64,000 nucleotides of DNA from Desmodus rotundus. Taxonomy: Eukaryota > Chordata > Mammalia > Chiroptera > Phyllostomidae. The stretch lies in contig NC_071392.1 in the NCBI RefSeq assembly GCF_022682495.2, forward strand, positions 109,234,896-109,298,895, written 5' to 3'. The translations under genes were made by a program, and so were the position numbers. A model generated the notes under the pieces. That model did not search any database and was not told where the DNA came from. It saw nothing but the letters and a program-made list of their open reading frames with translations. Below, piece by piece: positions 33,385 to 44,275 of this stretch (positions are counted from its first letter, which is position 1; the number at the start of each line of letters is the position of its first letter).

Positions 33385-33905
33385 TCAGTTCCTGTGGTTA
33401 CATAACAAATAATCCCAAAATTTAGTGGCATTTATTATCTTTCATGGCTTCTGGAAGTCAGGAATTCCAAAAGGGTAAGAAATTTGTAGAATGTAGCAAT
33501 GTAGAATGGGAGCAATTTATTTTTGCTGCATGATATCTGATATTCCAGCTGGAAGACTTAAGAATCAGGGGCTAGAATTATCTGAAGGCTCACTTACTCA
33601 CATTTGATGGGCACAGTTGGCTTTCCAAATGGTCTGTCTGTATGTGTTAGTTGGGCTTCCTAACAAAATGGTGGCTGAGTACCATGGACAAGTGGAAGGT
33701 GGAGTGGGGGGTAGAGAAAAAGAAAGAGGGTCAGGGTTTGCCTTTATGACGTAGCATTAAAAGCCTCACTATGCCACAATCTATCAATCACGGCAATAAC
33801 AGATCCACCCAAGTTCCAGATGAGGTAACAAAAACTTACCACTTCACAGAGTGATATCAAAATCACATTGTAAGGTTGGCATGTAGAATGGGAAAATCCA
33901 ATCTG
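33385..33905 (-). mobile_element. MLT1-type LTR nested in L2
   Basis: Complement of MLT1: 'cctgtggttacataacaaat', 'aaaatttagtggcatttatt', 'ttgggcttcctaacaaaatg' and 'gtaaggttggcatgtagaat'. It divides one L2 copy. Confidence 0.82.
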
Positions 33906-34150
33906 CCACAGGAAGGGTCATCAAATACTGCTCAAGAAAATGACATTTGAACCGAGATCTCAGTGATGAACATGATGAATATGAGTCAGCCAGTGATGGG
34001 ATGGAGACAACAGACCAGGGGCAGTATTCCTAGCAATAGGACCAGCATGTACAGAGGCCCTGATGTGTGTGTGAAAGAGCATCACATATTTGAGAAGCCA
34101 ATGGAAGACCAGAGCAGGTGGAATGAGCTGGAAATATGCATCTGAAGCTC
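33906..34150 (-). mobile_element. L2 LINE 3' end, second part
   Basis: Resumes the L2 copy: 'gaaaatgacatttgaaccga' then 'gatctcagtgatgaacatg' and 'gcatgtacagaggccctga'. Confidence 0.8.
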
Positions 34151-34384
34151 AAAGAAAAGGTTAATGTTGAACACAAAAGTATGGGAGACCAGGGTACATG
34201 GCAGTGGAGGGAACCACGTGGGAGACGGAGAAGCGAGAGGAAAGCAAATCCCATAAACACTGGAGTTTGCCTGGACTTTGTGCCTTCTGTCAACTTCCTT
34301 CTGCTAACATATGATCAAGCTCAGAACTCGTCTTCACTCTCGACCACTAGAAGCTGGCTGCTCTGCTTTGCTATTGGGTTGCCT

Positions 34385-34915
34385 AGCTGTAAGAGGCAGC
34401 CTCGAAGATGACCCCAGAGGATCCTTACCTCTTCATATTTACACCTGTGTGTAGTCCTCTTCCACACTGGATCAAGCTGACCCTTGAGACCAAAAGAATG
34501 TTACAGAAGTGTCAGTGTATGACTCCCAACAGTAAGTTACAAAAGACATTTCAGCTCCCACCTTGGATTATTCACCATGGGAAGAGCATCCATTGTGCCA
34601 GAAAGTGTCAAGCAGCCTCCTGGAGGGGCCCATGTGGTGAGGAACTGAGGCCTCCTGCCAAGAGTCAGTGCCAACTTGCCAGCCTTGGAAGTAGGTCCTC
34701 ATCTCTAGTCAAATTGTCATATGGTTCCAGCCCCCTAGGCTTCAAGACCTCAAACTGAGGACTGAGACATTATAAAGCAAAGACAAGGTATCCCTGCTGT
34801 CTAAATTCATGACCAAACAAATGCCGGGTGAGAAAATAAATTATTGTTGTTGTTCTTTTGAGACATTGAAATGCTGAAGTGATTTGTTACACAGCAATAG
34901 ATAACAACTACACGA
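34385..34915 (+). mobile_element. MLT1-type LTR (ERVL-MaLR), near full length
   Basis: 'taagaggcagcctcgaagat', 'ggggcccatgtggtgaggaa', 'gtgagaaaataaattattgt' and 'gttacacagcaatagataac' are MLT1 blocks in order. The 116-codon frame inside is relic translation. Confidence 0.88.
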
Positions 34916-35069
34916 GCCCTGGCCCTTTGATTACCCCTACTCCACCTCACATTTCTCCTGAATATAACCAGTTCCAGGAGACTGAGCTAGAAGAAACCAC
35001 TCATTCAAAGCTTGGCTCCATTTAGGGCTTTCCAAGCAGGTTATAAAACATCATGTCCATCTGCACACC

Positions 35070-35230
35070 TCCAGTGACAGTGAATTCACTGCCTCCCAAG
35101 GCAGGTCATGTCATTTAATGCCTGGCTTCTTGTTACAGAATCACAGGACAATCTTCCATCCTAGTCACCACTACTTTGGTTCCTACCTTCTAGGGAGCTG
35201 TCCCTGACCCAGTGCTGAAACCAGACCCTC
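35070..35230 (-). mobile_element. L3/CR1 LINE fragment
   Basis: 'cctccagtgacagtgaattc' then 'actgcctcccaaggcaggtc' is the complement of a well-conserved L3/CR1 block. Confidence 0.7.
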
Positions 35231-36464
35231 TCAACCCTTCCCCAACCAAAGGATCAAATTGCAATTCCAAAAGGCATGCTTGACTTGGAAATATCAGCAA
35301 GAAAGTTCTCTTTCCCTGTATCTCTTAATGAAAAGAGAGTCCTTGTCAGTATGGAGCAATTAGCTACACGAGATGATGACGGAGCAGCGCAAGTTGCTGT
35401 GAGGGAGCAGAGTGGCAGCAGAAGCCCCAGCTCAGACAGATATGCTGCAGATGGCACGATGAGATAACGCCTTTCACATTTCAGAAATCACATTGTCAAC
35501 AATGTTTCCAGACTCAGAAATTAGCTGAAGTCATCAGGAGTACCTGGCAGCAAGCAGCAGGCGCCTTGGTGGGGGCCCCTCACTTGACATCTCGCATTGG
35601 TGCAAAGAGAAACTGGCAAGGTTCACCGTAAAGGTTGGTGGGCCTACTGTCTCCTGAGGTTACAGAAAGGGTAAGCCTGGGGCATGTGGAGGCATTTACT
35701 AGGGTCAACATTCAAAAGCTGCAAGCTTGTAGCTCCTGTCCTAATAGTAGGAGATTAACTCCAAGTCTCAGAATGTAACCTCCTACTCCTTGCCCTGCAG
35801 CTTGATGTTACTTCTTTAAAGGATTACAGAAAGTCAAAGTGATTAATTCAATCAGCCATGTCTTAAATAAGAATTACATTATTTTTAACAAAATCATCTT
35901 GTTAAAATAAAGAATATTCTCTTTGCTGAAGATGAGGCTCCATCTGAAGCAGTCTATACCAACCGTCTGACCTTTCCATTAGAGCTGTCCTGCCTCTGGC
36001 ATCCCCCACTCTTAGAAGAGCCAGAAAATGGAATCAGAGGCTGGGATCCTGCTACCCAAGACACCCATGACTCCAGCCGATTGCAATGGTTGGGTAGGCG
36101 GAAGAGTTGAGAGTTAGCTATTGCTGCAGCCCTGGTTTATGCCCTAAGCAATCGTGAGATGCAACATAGAATTAAGATTACATATCTCATGTAAGGAATA
36201 GACAGTCTAGGAGACAATACATCCCTGTCCCTTCTGCTGAAGCACCTTCTTACGTTTGCTCAGGAGGGAATCGAGGCTGTCTCCCTAGTTGTGGAGTCCC
36301 ATTTACTAGGGCAAAACAAAAGAAGTAAATGACTTCCCTCTAGGAATTCAAAAAAGACAAAAGCTAAACTTGAATCTGTGCCTATGCCTCGGAAACAAGG
36401 TTTGCAAAGGGTTGACAGTTGGGATGTAGGGTATGGAACATTCTCTGGTGATTATAATAATCCA
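35231..36464. other. No gene seen; unassigned sequence
   Basis: No recognised repeat. The 63-67-codon frames at 35254-35467 on both strands overlap each other and are unsupported. Confidence 0.45.
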
Positions 36465-36605
36465 GGTCGTTGAGATTCAACCTGAGAATTACAACCAGAT
36501 CTACCCATTTGAGTCCCGGGAGTTATCTGAGAACTTTGCCTCCCTATCAGGGCCATTGCAGGATAGCCAGCAGCTGGTATCAGCTGTGGACAAAGGAAGG
36601 AAAGC
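36465..36605 (+). other. Exon-like open frame, unproven
   Basis: After an AG at about 36465 the + strand reads open through 'VVEIQPENYNQIYPFESREL' and 'SENFASLSGPLQDSQQLVSA' within a 75-codon frame (36433-36660). Composition is protein-like. There is no clear GT donor at the right end and no known domain. It may be chance or a relic of a mobile element. Confidence 0.2.
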
Positions 36606-36929
36606 CCCCACCCCAGGAAATGGGATGAGAGGAAAAGGTGAAGTTGAAGATTTTGCCTAAAGAAAGTGATATGAGCAGCAACAGGTCTTTATGAAGGTCA
36701 GCCAGCTGGGACTCACTACAAGGCCAGCTCCTGGCATTAACGAAAGATGAAAGAAACAAAATGGAAGAGGAGACAGCCCTGCCTCTGAGGGCCTGTGGGG
36801 TTAAGGACCTGTTAAAGAAAGTCTCTTTATCCTCAGCCAACAGTGAGCTGCAAGAGGAAGAGATTACCGTGAGTTATTCCCCAGACTCTCCCCGCTGCAC
36901 AGCTTCTTCTGGAGATCAGTTTTAGCCAA

Positions 36930-37140
36930 CTCTTTCTCTACTAATGAGTCAGAGATGGACAGGGGAAATCTAGCCTTGATTACCCTCTGTAAGCCAGATC
37001 ATTTGCATATATCATCTCAGGTTTATTCTTGCAAATGATTTGTGGCCAAAGGACAATTAAAACAACAAGCATCTGGATGGAATTACAGTGGTATTGCTCG
37101 AGTAGACACCCTGCCTCAACCATCACCAGAGTCAGCTGGC
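36930..37140. promoter_or_regulatory. Candidate conserved enhancer-like element
   Basis: Repeat-free block with packed sites: 'actaatgagtcagagatgg' (AP-1 TGAGTCA), 'atcatttgcatatatcatc' (octamer ATTTGCAT), 'gatttgtggccaaaggacaa' (RUNX and nuclear-receptor half-site), 'caattaaaacaacaagcatc' (homeodomain, SOX). Conservation not tested. Confidence 0.4.
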
Positions 37141-37339
37141 CACACCTTGAAGAGTTCCTGTCAGTCATTGGAAGGGACTGAGCTTTGTCTCTGATTTCAG
37201 ATCTGGGGCAGCCTAGATGGGTTGGCAAGGCAATCAGGAAATAAAGCAGAAACGAACAGTCCAAAGAAACCAGGGAAGCTCGGATTTCTGCAAGTCCCTA
37301 GGGGACTTAAAGAAGGCATTGACTGAACTTTCTCTAAAC

Positions 37340-37412
37340 CAGAGGCTCTCAAAGTGTGGACCCTGAACCAGCAGCACTGACATCCCCTGGGCACCTGTTA
37401 GAAATGCAGATA
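37340..37412 (+). mobile_element. MER5A hAT-Charlie relic, left half
   Basis: 'cagaggctctcaaagtgtgg' and 'cacctgttagaaatgcagat' are the MER5A left half. It stops abruptly at an inserted L1. Confidence 0.92.
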
Positions 37413-37848
37413 TCACTGTCCCTCAGAGATGTCGGCACCCTCATGTTCATGGAAGCATGATGTATACTAACTAAGGCATGGATGCAACCTGTGTCTGTTA
37501 ACAGATGAGTGGATAAAGAAGACGTGGTATATATGACACACATAATAGAACATTATTCATCAAAAAAAAAGAATGATATCCTGCCTTTTGTGACATGGGT
37601 GGATCTTGAGGGCATTATGCTAAGTGAAAAAAGTCACATAGAGAAAGACAAATACTGTATGATCTCACTTATATGTGAAATCTAAAACAAAACTGAACTA
37701 ACAGATACAGAGAACAGACTACTGTTTACCAGAGACGGGGGTTGGGGATGGACAAAAAGGGCAAAGGTGGTCAAAAGGTACAAACCCCCAGTTAAAAGAC
37801 AAGTAAGTCCTGGGGGTGTAACATACAGTAGGGTGTTTTTTAATGTAA
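37413..37848 (+). mobile_element. Old LINE-1 3' end nested in MER5A
   Basis: 'gatgagtggataaagaagac', 'attatgctaagtgaaaaaag', 'tatgatctcacttatatgtg' and 'gtaaatctaaaac'-type 3' UTR order. It divides MER5A cleanly. Confidence 0.9.
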
Positions 37849-37962
37849 ATTCTTGAACCCCGCTTTAGACCTAAGGAATCCCAAATTCTGAAGGTGGGGC
37901 CCAGCAGTTTGCATTTTAATGAGCACAGTAGGTGATTCTGCATATGGGCATGTCTAAGAATG
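37849..37962 (+). mobile_element. MER5A hAT-Charlie relic, right half
   Basis: 'ctgaaggtggggcccagcag', 'tttgcattttaatgagcaca' and 'gtaggtgattctgcatatgg' complete MER5A. Confidence 0.92.
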
Positions 37963-38394
37963 ATTTCCTTAAACGTGGAAGTTCAAGTTAATGGCCCCTT
38001 GATCTTGTGGAGGGAATGTAGGCCCCTGGAGCAGACAAGGCAAAACCCCCTTGCACCTCCCCTTCCACACAAATTCACACACTGGTCCACTAGGCCAGAA
38101 CCCAGCTCTGCCTGGCCCTCCAGCCTCATCTCAGCTGGGATATATGGGGACACTCCAGCTCTGGAACTAGTGGGGGACACTGAGAATGGTTGTGTCTTGG
38201 GGGTTCTTGCTCCTCCTTGGGGCTGACAGTGAGTACAAGGGCTCCATTCAAGAAATGCTCAGAACCCAGCCTAGGGTTCTCTCCAAGGTGCCCCCAGGAG
38301 TGAAAGGCTCAGTCAGGCAAGGTTCCCACTGCCCTCCAAAGCCCAGCAAGAGGCAGACACACAGGCCCCGCCCAGCGGCTCTGAGACGGGAGGC

Positions 38395-38620
38395 ATGTCA
38401 CACCTGAGCAGGCCCAGAGGTGCCAGCTCGGCAGTTGGGCCTGGATGGCAGTCTCGCCAGGGCTGATGGATCGCTTTCCGATGAGGGTGCAGTGCAAGCC
38501 GCCAGCTGTGCCAGCACAGGCTCCCGATCAGCATGGCTGCACGTCTCCCTGTCCCTTGCGTGAGTGCCGGAACAGGGAAACATCACATTCTGGCGAGCAG
38601 CAATTAATCTGTGCAAGGAG
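38395..38620. promoter_or_regulatory. Weak candidate conserved non-coding element
   Basis: GC-rich, repeat-free, with retained CpGs ('gatggatcgctttccgatga', 'tggcgagcagcaattaatct'). Several overlapping frames on both strands are not supported. Confidence 0.25.
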
Positions 38621-38794
38621 ACAGGCCGAAGACAGGATGGGGCTGCCAGCGAGCTGATGCTCCCTGTCTGCTTCACCAAAGCTTGGCCAGGCCCTCAGAC
38701 AGGCAGTGAGCCAGGCTCGGGTGCACTGACTACCTCCATCCACAGCCCCAGGGGAAAAAGCTTCTTCAGGGACTCCGGCACACAGTGAAAAGCA

Positions 38795-38985
38795 CTGAAG
38801 AGAGTCAGTCAGTAGGTGAGAATCCCAGCTCTGCCACTGACCAGCTGTGAGGCCTTAAGCAAGTTCCATCACTTCTCTGAGGTTTCATTTTCCACTTCAG
38901 AAAGCATAATTGCAACCTCTTAGAGCGATGGTGAGGAGTGAAGGAAATAAGCATGTCAGATGCCTGACATTCAACAAACTATAGA
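38795..38985 (+). mobile_element. MIR SINE, nearly complete
   Basis: 'aatcccagctctgccactga', 'ccagctgtgaggccttaagc', 'acttctctgaggtttcattt' in MIR order. Confidence 0.92.
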
Positions 38986-39261
38986 CCTAAGACCCTGGGG
39001 TTCTCTCAGGGGAACCTCACATGTGATTACTAAGCTAGCACAGAGCACTTCCCCCAGGCCAATGAGGTCCCAAAGGAAAAACGGAAAGGGTGGGAAAGAA
39101 ATATCATTCCACGAATCACTGATCTGGGAATAGCCAATGGCAGAAAAGGAAGAAGGAACCCCATGCAGACACCTTGGATCTAACTGTTTTTTTGTCCCCT
39201 GCCTCACCCCATCCAGTCCTCAAGCCCCAGAACCCCAAGAAGTAACCTTCAAAAGAGATAG

Positions 39262-39600
39262 CTGATCACATCCCTGTCCTATTTTTAAAGCCCCAGGTGT
39301 CTCCTTCTCGCCCACAGAGCAAAGTAAAAATGACTGAGCATGGCACTCAACATCAGTTCCAAAACTGCTGAGTCTCACACCTCACCATGAACTCCCTCTT
39401 CCAGCCACCCGGAAAAGTTCACCTTTCCCAGAATGCACCAGGATGCTACAAGACCAGGCCTTTGTGTGGGCTGGCCCCTACCTGGCAAGCCCACCATGTG
39501 CTCTTATCCATCCAAAGCATTGGCCCTGTATGGCCCAACTTTAGGAAGATGTCTCCTGATGCCCTTGGCCCAGGCATGAGTAGTTATAATCTACCCTCCC
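39262..39600 (+). mobile_element. L2 LINE 3' part
   Basis: 'gatcacatccctgtcctatt', 'gagcaaagtaaaaatgactg', 'aagaccaggcctttgtgtgg' and 'gctggcccctacctggcaag' follow L2. Confidence 0.8.
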
Positions 39601-39639
39601 AAAGTTTAAATCATCTCTGTAGTCTTCTTCGCAGCTTAC

Positions 39640-40375
39640 ATACTTTTAGTGACAGGGAGCTCACCATCTTTAAGGACATCTTACTCCATCCTTGGTCAGT
39701 GAGCCACCTGGATGTCTTCAAGTCCTACAGTTTTCCATAGATCAATGGTTCTCATCTCATCAGGCCTCTTGACTTCACAAGATAAAGTCCAAACATCCTT
39801 CCCAAACTCTTTAAAAATTTTTGCATGAAGAGGCTTATGTTTTACTTGGATACCTCTGGGTCTGATATTCTCCTTGCACTGAATTCTCACTCTCTGACCT
39901 GCACCTCAGCTCTTGTGATATTTCTATTAACACTGCCTGAGGGGGAATTGGTTTGAGGGCGTCCACATCACTCTGCTTATTTATATGTAGTCAAGAGTCA
40001 CCTAAAAGCTCTATAGAGCTGCTCTACTAAGCCAGAACACTCCCATCTGGACACAGGCCATTTCCTCTGTCTCTCTGTATGGGACACTCCACAATTCCAC
40101 TGCTGATTCACTTTTTGGGAATTGGCTCCACACAAGTGGCCAAGATCTTTTGAGATACTGATTCTTTCATTTAGCCTCTTCACACTTCTTCTCTTTCAGC
40201 TTTATTTTACCTGAGAATCTATCTCTTTATCCAAATAATTCATTAAGAATACTCAATAGTGATGATCAGGGCTGAGAAAGAACCCTTAGGCACTCCAATA
40301 AAGACCACTCTAAAGGATGATATTAACCCATTAATCTGCTCTCAATAGGTAAACTAGCTATTAATCTACTGGGAT
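39640..40375 (-). mobile_element. L3/CR1 LINE relic with reverse-transcriptase remnant
   Basis: Plus-strand blocks 'gacagggagctcaccatctt', 'ctctttatccaaataattca' and 'cccttaggcactccaataaa' then 'gatattaacccattaatctg' match the complement of L3/CR1. Read on the minus strand, the segment near 40225-40255 corresponds to the conserved '(L)FNIFINDLD'-like motif of CR1 reverse transcriptase, now decayed. No intact frame. Confidence 0.75.
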
Positions 40376-40379
40376 ACAG

Positions 40380-40555
40380 GCACAAACAAATTTATATAGT
40401 TGAGAAACAGAAAAGAGTCCCCTTCCAGATGAGAAACGAGATGCCAAGGTATTCAGCATCTTGCCTAAGATCACTCTGCTGATAAAATGGTGAGGTCAGG
40501 ACCTGAACCCAGAAATCCTAACCCAAGAGCCTACACTTGCCACCCCCTCACTATG
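40380..40555 (-). mobile_element. MIR SINE
   Basis: 'cagatgagaaacgagatgcc', 'catcttgcctaagatcactc' and 'ggacctgaacccagaaatcc' are MIR complement. Confidence 0.85.
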
Positions 40556-41629
40556 GTGTCCCTTCCACACAGACACTGCTCAGCTGCTATTATTGTCCTT
40601 TTCTGAGTGAACTATGGACCTCCAGAAGGGGCTCTGGGTCAGCCCTTGGGGAACCAGGGACCAAAAGGAGATGTGTACTGACCTGCCCAAACCCCAAAGG
40701 AGGATATCAAGGAGTCATGAGCTGGCTCTTCTAGTACAGCCACTCACCTATGATGGGCCCAGTCTAGGGCAAGGCACCCATGGTGCAAAAATTAAGGAGT
40801 CACCACTCTTAATTCTACTCTAGCACTTGCAAAGCCTGAGAGTGGGGCCTCCAGAAATTCTGCCCCCCAGGCACCTGACTTGCCTCTCCCTGGTCCCAGC
40901 CCTGTAGTTTTATCCAAAGCAGGACATTCCCCAGAGTCCTTCAAGGTGTAGGAGGTCTTCACTTTGGTGGCCTCCCACTGACTTCCACTCCATCTTCCAG
41001 CTGCATCTAGCAAGCTCAGGTCAAGAGAGACCCATCTAGGTGCCCCCTCTCCCTGGGGCTGAGATTCTGGCACACCCAGCTGGGACCATGTCCTAACTCA
41101 GCAACTTCTCTATCCAGGCAGCTCCCCCTGGTCATGAGCTCACAAGGTATGTGTTTCCCTCAGGATAACAGCTCTTTTATCACCAGATGTCACAGCATGA
41201 ACCAGGGAAGGAGGCAGGTGACAAGACTGTGAAGTCATGTTTCCAGGAATGCCAACCAACCTTCTCTGACACCACATCTGGACCTCAGGTCCCTTTGCCA
41301 ACTTCCCCATTGTTTTATTATAATGAGCAACAAGCTCATTAATAACTCTTCGCCCCTCCCTGAGTCCCAGCCACAAGGGGAACCAGCAGGTGCAAGGGGC
41401 TCACAATTAGTCCTTTATAATTCGTGGCTGGCAACAGACCCCCTCAGTGGCTGGAACAACAAGGACCTGGCTCTGTGTAGTATCTGTAGACACTGGAGTG
41501 ATTAATGGCAGGGCCACAGGATGGAGAGAAAGTATGTTAACTCTTGTGAAGCCACTGAGCCCAGAATTCTTGAAAAATTGGAAACCTCCAGAAGGGGAAT
41601 CATTTTATAAGCACTAGAGGAAAGTGGCC
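40556..41629. other. No gene seen; unassigned sequence
   Basis: No confident repeat or exon. Overlapping frames of 60-93 codons are unsupported. Confidence 0.45.
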
Positions 41630-41830
41630 AACTGCTGTCTCCATCCCCCCACCTGTGTCCCTGGTGTTTCCCTCAGTGGATCATACCTCTATTATCACCT
41701 CCATGAAGACTCCCCAAACCTTTGTGCTCTACCCTGTCCTCTCACTCCTGCATTTCCAACTGGTCTGGAATATTCCATTGGCATCAGGACACAACTGAGT
41801 TCATCTGAATGTAGGCGCCAGGACCTTTCC
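41630..41830 (+). mobile_element. Possible L2-related relic
   Basis: 'acctctattatcacctccat' and 'gaagactccccaaacctttg' resemble L2 but the order is loose. Confidence 0.35.
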
Positions 41831-42009
41831 CAGAAAAGGGACCCTTGGGTTCAAGGGGCAATCATGAAGTTACAAGTAGTTACTATGGGGAAGGAGGAAG
41901 GTCTCAAACTACCCTTGAGCAGAGGGGACTCTCCAGGGGCATTAAAAAGTGTGGAAATCATTCACATATAACAAACTCAACCTCTACCATTGGGTGGTTT
42001 CCTCCAGCA

Positions 42010-42510
42010 AAGAATGTTAAAGGTCAAGTAGGACTGGCCAGGGAGTGTAGCATGAAGGTCATGGAGTCGTGTCTGACCATGTGGCCTAGATTGGACATGG
42101 AGGAGGGTAGACACAGGAAGAGCTGGTAGACTGATAAGAATATGAGCATAAATACTGTTGGGGCAGAGTAAGATCAAAAGGTCAAGTCAATGAAAAGAAG
42201 GGAAAGGAAGAAGGAGAGGAAAGAAGGATTACTTAGAACCTAAGATTTCAGAGGCCAAGAGTTCAGATGTACTGACAAGGTCCAGACTATGACCATGGGC
42301 TTGAGTGGCTGTCAACGGGGCCATCACATTGTATAACTCTGGGAATACCATTCATACAAAATTCAGTGAAGTTGTGTAATATGGTAATACGGTGGGCCTC
42401 ATGGCTGAAGAAGTTAGTGAAGGTCATTGAAGGTGAAGCGGCCAAGGAACCATAAGGCAAAGGCACTGGATGGGAGACCCACGTGAGCACTGACAATGCC
42501 CTGGATGATG
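42010..42510 (-). mobile_element. Possible L2-related relic
   Basis: Scattered resemblance to the minus-strand L2 upstream portion ('ggcaaaggcactggatggga', 'gatgatggtgggattcaggc'). Divergent. Confidence 0.35.
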
Positions 42511-42589
42511 GTGGGATTCAGGCAAGAGGAAGACTGGGGTCTTCATGCAGGAAAAGCATGACTTTGGCCCCAAGCCAGCCTGACCTCTA

Positions 42590-42800
42590 ATACAATTTCA
42601 CCAATTACTCATTGTATGCCCTTGTAGTAAATAAATCTCCCAGCTCCTCTGGGTTTCTGATGCCTCATATTTAAAATGGAATTAAGAACTTAACAACTGT
42701 AATAGAACAACAATTTTAAAAAGAAATAGAAAGACTAAATAAATAAAATGGAATTAAGAACTAGATTTGGGGCAGTAATGAGAATATTGAAAGTTGGTTC
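42590..42800 (+). mobile_element. MIR SINE 3' half, interrupted
   Basis: 'ccaattactcattgtatgcc', 'cctctgggtttctgatgcct' and 'atatttaaaatggaattaag' are a decayed MIR middle. A tiny L1 insertion at 42691-42743 splits it. Confidence 0.6.
42672..42762 (+). mobile_element. Minimal bat LINE-1 3' end with perfect target duplication
   Basis: A 53-bp insert (42691-42743) begins 'taacaactgtaatagaacaa' and ends in an A-rich tail, the same tail as the bat L1s at 44743 and 56802. Identical copies of 'aaaatggaattaagaact' flank it (42673-42690, 42745-42762). The site reads TT|AAAA, the usual L1 endonuclease target. A perfect 18-bp duplication means a recent insertion. Confidence 0.92.
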
Positions 42801-43549
42801 ATGTACAGTAAGGGACTGTTCTTAGACTTGTTTGCTTTCATAGGGTTCCTCCCTCTTCCCCTGCTTTGCTCTTTAACATAAAGAGAGCTGACCTCTGGCT
42901 CTACTCCAAGGTCAGACGGTTTCCAGCAGGGCTGGGCCAGTGGTGGGAGATTGAAAGGCGGAAAAGAAAGCAAAATCTGGGTATTTTTCCATCACCTTCT
43001 TCCTCCCTTCTTAGGCAACATCTCCAGCAACAGCTGAATCTCCTCCGTGATTTCAGCTGCTGAGGAACAGACCACCTGCAGAAGGTTTCAGCTTCTGCCC
43101 GGGGCTCGCATGACCCCACCTCTAACCTTTGTCTCTCTAGCCGTGGGAGTGATGGTAGCCTTCTGCTATTCCACGAACTCTGGGTGGGCTCACCATTTCC
43201 TAGTTAGCTTCTCAGCTTTCCCCTCACCTGTGTAATCAACCCCTAATTAAATTCTCTAAGTTTTAAATGTTGAGAGTGGTTTCTGTCCTGTTTTCCTTGC
43301 TGGACCTAACCACAGCAAGGGCCTAGCGTCATGCTTCGCATAAAGGGAGGAGCACTTAACTGTCTTGTACTTAGCGTAAGTATGCTTAAATTAACATTAT
43401 TAATATTCAGTTGTCCAAGACCTTTGAGAACCTGGTAATCAATCCAGCAAAGGGGGAGGATGGCACGGGAGTGAGGCACCATATCAACTTGCCATGTTCT
43501 TCTAAGAAGAGGGGTGGCTGATGGACAATTACAGTCATGTTAGTTTTTC
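42801..43549. other. No gene seen; unassigned sequence
   Basis: No recognised repeat. Short frames near 42860-43235 on both strands are unsupported. Confidence 0.45.
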
Positions 43550-43680
43550 AGACCTCTGAGTCTCACCTCCAGAACAATGACTGAGAGCTTTCACTTTATA
43601 TCCCCATGACCTGACACAGGGTCTGGCACAGAGCAATTCCTCAAAATAATAGTGATTCAACCGGCTTGAAACCTTTCCAG
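43550..43680 (+). mobile_element. L2 LINE 3' end
   Basis: 'ttatatccccatgacctgac' then 'acagggtctggcacagagca' and 'attcctcaaaataatagtg' are the L2 terminus. Confidence 0.75.
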
Positions 43681-43769
43681 TTGTGTTCTCAGAACAGCAT
43701 CTGTTTATGTCAGGAACTCCCTGAGTGGAGGCTGCAGGATCTCACCTGCGTGTGCATTGAAATTTTAAA

Positions 43770-43935
43770 AATTAGGAATATATCAGGAGGTCCAGGATTT
43801 GAACAAGATGAACAAGGCACTCATCTCGGGCACAAAATCTAAAGGTATGCCAGGAAAATGCAGCAATCAAGATTACTAATGTTATAATGCAGTATTTTTT
43901 AAATTACCATTAATGCAAAGATCCACGATGAACAA
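43770..43935 (+). mobile_element. Possible hAT relic
   Basis: 'actcatctcgggcacaaaat' resembles a mammalian hAT-type repeat. Weak. Confidence 0.3.
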
Positions 43936-44039
43936 ATTATCAAGATTTGATAAAAGACAAAATTAGTGTTACTAGTTTTTTTTTCTTTTGAGACAGGCTC
44001 CATTGCAGCTTGGAATAACACTGAGTATAACTGAGTCCC

Positions 44040-44275
44040 TGCTTCCTGTTACTCCTTCATTGTTGCCGCAGGCACCTGAAGGCCTCAGGGTTAAGATCCG
44101 AGTCCTCATCACCAGCCACACCCCTCCACCAAACATGCGCTCACTGCTATCTGTGGGCTCTGGAATAGGGGCTCTGTCTGCCTTGTTCCCTGGTGTAATT
44201 TCAGCACCTAAACCTATGTCTGGCATATTCTAGGTGCAAATACCATATGTATGTGTCTAATGAATGAATGAACAA
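44040..44275 (+). mobile_element. L2 LINE 3' end
   Basis: 'gggctctgtctgccttgttc', 'aacctatgtctggcatattc' and the terminal 'aatgaatgaatgaacaaat'. Confidence 0.8.

Noticed and set aside
38186..38788. Cluster of six overlapping frames on both strands
   Set aside because: The block is GC-rich so stop codons are rare; no single frame has protein-like features. Kept only as a weak regulatory candidate.
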